Shown here in pieces: positions 62,008 to 64,000 of a DNA stretch of 64,000 nucleotides. Position numbers and translations under genes: made by a program. Source of the DNA: Pseudidiomarina sp. CB1 (lineage in GTDB: Bacteria > Pseudomonadota > Gammaproteobacteria > Enterobacterales > Alteromonadaceae); the NCBI RefSeq assembly GCF_024752025.1, contig NZ_JANTPU010000001.1, forward strand, positions 124,001-188,000, given 5' to 3'. Every line of letters begins with the position of its first letter. Positions within the stretch are counted from its first letter, which is position 1. Under the pieces are notes generated by a model. That model was not told the DNA's origin and searched no databases. It was given only the letters and a program-made list of their open reading frames with translations.

Positions 62008-63148
62008 TGATCTGGCGCAGTTGTTGCTGCGCTGGTGCAATCTCGTCTAAACGAATAAATTCATCGGGTTGATGTGCCTGAGCGATCGAGCCGGGACCCA
62101 TAACGATGGTCTGGCAACCAAGGTCTTGCACGAACGGTGCTTCGGTACAGTAATTCGCTGGTTCGGCGCTATTGCCGGTGACGTCTTGTACCAGTTGCAC
62201 AATTGCCGAGTCAGGGTCACATTTGTAGCCTGGAATAGCTTCATGCAGGTGTTCAAGACAGATCGCATTAGGGAATTGCTGCTGTAAAGGCTTAAGTTTG
62301 GCGTCGAGTAAACCGTAAAGTTCGTCCATGCGCATACCTGGGAGTGGACGCAAGTCGATGTGCATCTCGCAACAGGCGCAAATACGATTGGCGGCATCCC
62401 CGCCATGAATATTGCCAAAATTCAGGGTGGGGTAGGGTACAGCAAAGTTATCGTCGTGATAGCGCTGTTGGAAGTCCCGTTGTAATTCACGCAAGCCCGT
62501 GATGACGTCGTGCATAATTTCAATGGCATTGATGCCACCGGCAGGGTTCGAACTATGTCCACTCTTACCGGTAACCCGAATACCTTCGGTTAAGTGGCCT
62601 TTGTGCATGGTTACTGGCGTCATAGAAGTGGGTTCACCAATAATCGCAAAGTCGGGTTTCAATTCGCCGAATGCAGCTAATTCCCGCGCTCCGGCCATCG
62701 TCGTCTCTTCGTCTGCGGTGGCTAGTACGTATAAGGGTTTGGTGCACTTGCTTAAATCGAGGTCACGCAAAGCTTCGAGGACAAAAGCGAAGAAGCCTTT
62801 CATGTCCGCGCTACCTAATCCGTACAGTTTGCCGTCTGCTTCATGCAGTTGAAATGGGTCTTTGGTCCAACGGCCCTCATCCCATGGCACCGTATCGGTA
62901 TGACCGGCGAGTAAGAGACCGCCTTTGCCATCGGAGCCGGTGGGAAGGTACTTGGCAAGTAAGTTGAACTTGCCTTGCTGACGCGTGAGCTCGTTGACGG
63001 AAACCTGAAAACCGAGAGTGGTTAGCCAATTGGCAAGTTTATCGATGACAGCTTTGTTGCTGGTATCCCAATGTGGATCAAGGCACGACACCGATGGCGT
63101 CGCAATAAGTTCACGATAAAGGGTCAGAAACGGGGGTAGCTGTGACAT
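61976..63148 (-). CDS. argE: Acetylornithine deacetylase ArgE
   Basis: This 390-residue M20-family zinc amidohydrolase releases acetate from N-acetylornithine in arginine synthesis. Metal-site motifs are [31 protein letters not shown] and [25 protein letters not shown] and [15 protein letters not shown] lie near the C-terminus. I choose ATG 63148, 7 bases after GGAG; a GTG one codon earlier is also possible. Its 3' end overlaps rnhB by 32 bases. No argC-type gene is divergent here; a small outer-membrane protein lies upstream. Confidence 0.92.
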   Translation of the reverse strand: MSQLPPFLTLYRELIATPSVSCLDPHWDTSNKAVIDKLANWLTTLGFQVSVNELTRQQGKFNLLAKYLPTGSDGKGGLLLAGHTDTVPWDEGRWTKDPFQLHEADGKLYGLGSADMKGFFAFVLEALRDLDLSKCTKPLYVLATADEETTMAGARELAAFGELKPDFAIIGEPTSMTPVTMHKGHLTEGIRVTGKSGHSSNPAGGINAIEIMHDVITGLRELQRDFQQRYHDDNFAVPYPTLNFGNIHGGDAANRICACCEMHIDLRPLPGMRMDELYGLLDAKLKPLQQQFPNAICLEHLHEAIPGYKCDPDSAIVQLVQDVTGNSAEPANYCTEAPFVQDLGCQTIVMGPGSIAQAHQPDEFIRLDEIAPAQQQLRQIITRVCGPTFA

Positions 63149-63198
63149 CACAAAACTCCAAAACGTGCGTGTGGAATGTCACAGCATACCCGATTTTA

Positions 63199-63786
63199 CT
63201 AGAAGTGATAACTAGCTTCGATGCGGATGCCGTCACCAAATTCGCTATCTTGGTAACGCGCACCTACCGCAAATTCAGGGGTAATGTAGAAGCGTGTACC
63301 AAATTGGTATTGGTTATCGCTACCGGCATCGGTGTAGTCGACCCAGCCCAGACCACCGTAAATTTCGAAGCGGTCGATGCGGGTGCGTAGGTTACCTTCG
63401 ACACCCCAAAAAGCGCTATCTTCAGGGCCAAAATCAACGTGACCGAAACGGCCTGAAAAATCCGCAACTAGGTTGTCGCTGAGCCAAACGTAGCGGCCTA
63501 GTTTTAGGCCTTGGGCGTCGCGGCTGTCGCCAAACGGACCGTCATCGCCATCGCGAAGGTAACCACTAATAAACCAGGGAGAGTTAAATTGGTAGCTACC
63601 TTCGACGATGATACTGTCACCACCACCATCATGATCCGCCACACCTGCACTCAGAAAGTTGAAGGCTCGGTTGGTTTGCGGTGTTTCAAACGGGGTATTG
63701 TCGTGCGTCTGCGCAAAGCTCGGTGCAGCGCAGGCTAGGGCACTGGTAACTGCAGTAACTGATAACACTTTGCTGAACGTTTTCAT
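63199..63786 (-). CDS. Small outer-membrane beta-barrel protein
   Basis: This 195-residue protein has a signal peptide (about 1-25, ending APSFAQ). The mature part alternates short amphipathic strands with acidic turns (for example GSYQFNSPWFISGYLRD, FEIYGGLGWVDYTD, FAVGARYQDSEFG) and ends in Phe (ASYHF), the outer-membrane assembly signal. About eight strands are likely, resembling small OmpW/OmpA-barrel-like proteins. The function is unknown. GAGG lies 9 bases before the ATG. It is a single gene between argE and the truncated gene at the right edge. Confidence 0.8.
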   Translation of the reverse strand: MKTFSKVLSVTAVTSALACAAPSFAQTHDNTPFETPQTNRAFNFLSAGVADHDGGGDSIIVEGSYQFNSPWFISGYLRDGDDGPFGDSRDAQGLKLGRYVWLSDNLVADFSGRFGHVDFGPEDSAFWGVEGNLRTRIDRFEIYGGLGWVDYTDAGSDNQYQFGTRFYITPEFAVGARYQDSEFGDGIRIEASYHF

Positions 63787-63957
63787 GGTTGTTTACCTCG
63801 TTGCAATGAATTCGATTCTAAGTGTGCAAACACTATGGCAACTTGAAAAGACGGTTTACCAAAGATTTACCCAGCGCGCAGTACCGTTTTTATTTGTCAA
63901 AAGGTCCTAAAATTCATACCATAGACGGCTGTTTTTACTCGTTTCGAAAGGTTACTG

Positions 63958-64000
63958 ATGAAATCCATTCCACACATTGATATGAGCCTCTACGACCAAG
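63958..64000 (+). CDS. Start of an unidentified gene (partial)
   Basis: ATG at 63958 opens a frame that continues past the window edge (MKSIPHIDMSLYDQ visible). AAAGGT lies 6 bases upstream and supports the start. Fourteen residues are too few to assign a family. The 171-base gap before it, shared with the divergent outer-membrane gene, shows no hairpin or palindrome I can support. Confidence 0.55.
   Translation, partial: MKSIPHIDMSLYDQ

Overview
The window looks like a chromosomal core region of a marine gammaproteobacterium, most likely of the Alteromonadales (Idiomarina/Pseudidiomarina-like). This is inferred from protein character and gene order: pabB-nudL-sdaA, smc-zipA-ligA, gloB/yafS/rnhA/dnaQ, dnaE-accA-tilS, a TonB receptor next to a periplasmic peptidase, monomeric NADP isocitrate dehydrogenase and a bkd complex. 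I see no prophage, insertion sequence, CRISPR array or rRNA. Gene density is high, and no gene-free stretch exceeds about 260 bases.

Layout. 1-2.2 kb: tail of an unidentified gene, a terminator, then a partner-switching pair (STAS protein plus a phosphatase/kinase regulator, HsbA/HsbR-like). 2.2-10 kb: YciH, CysB, the leftward pabB-nudL-sdaA operon, class I fumarase and RmuC. 10-14 kb (leftward): RimO, a secreted S1/P1 nuclease, a periplasmic solute-binding-like protein and CysZ. 14-20.6 kb: smc-zipA-ligA. 20.6-25.4 kb: MltD, glyoxalase II, a YafS-like methyltransferase, a rhodanese, RNase HI and DnaQ. 25.5-26.2 kb: two identical tRNA-Asp genes and a small cysteine-cluster protein. 26.3-31.3 kb: an M3 peptidase lipoprotein and a TonB-dependent receptor. 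31.3-40.1 kb: a DUF2165 membrane protein, isocitrate dehydrogenase, a TPR-GGDEF diguanylate cyclase, an esterase, an unknown membrane-anchored protein, a serine hydrolase and an SMP-30 lactonase-like protein. 40.2-48.7 kb: dnaE-accA-tilS, a DMT exporter and a Kef-type antiporter. 48.7-53.2 kb: an RND efflux pair. 53.3-59 kb: a DUF599 protein, AstE and the branched-chain 2-oxoacid dehydrogenase genes E1alpha-E1beta-E2. 59-64 kb: SDR and AbgT genes, RNase HII, ArgE, a small outer-membrane barrel and the first codons of another gene.

How the genes work together. Amino-acid and peptide use dominates the accessory content: peptidase lipoprotein, TonB receptor, serine deaminase, AstE, Bkd complex, AbgT and ArgE. 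This suits a peptide-degrading heterotroph, which is an inference.

The most unusual signal is in the E2 gene (57358-58977). Each of its three interdomain linkers carries one in-frame 23-base palindrome of the form (G/A)TAG + 7-bp stem + TTCTA loop + 7-bp stem. The stem bases covary between copies. They look like REP elements (repetitive extragenic palindromes) that have become protein linkers. Two perfect 19-bp palindromes also stand directly before the TonB receptor and the RND adaptor gene and are good operator candidates. All functional calls are read from sequence only; no database search was run.
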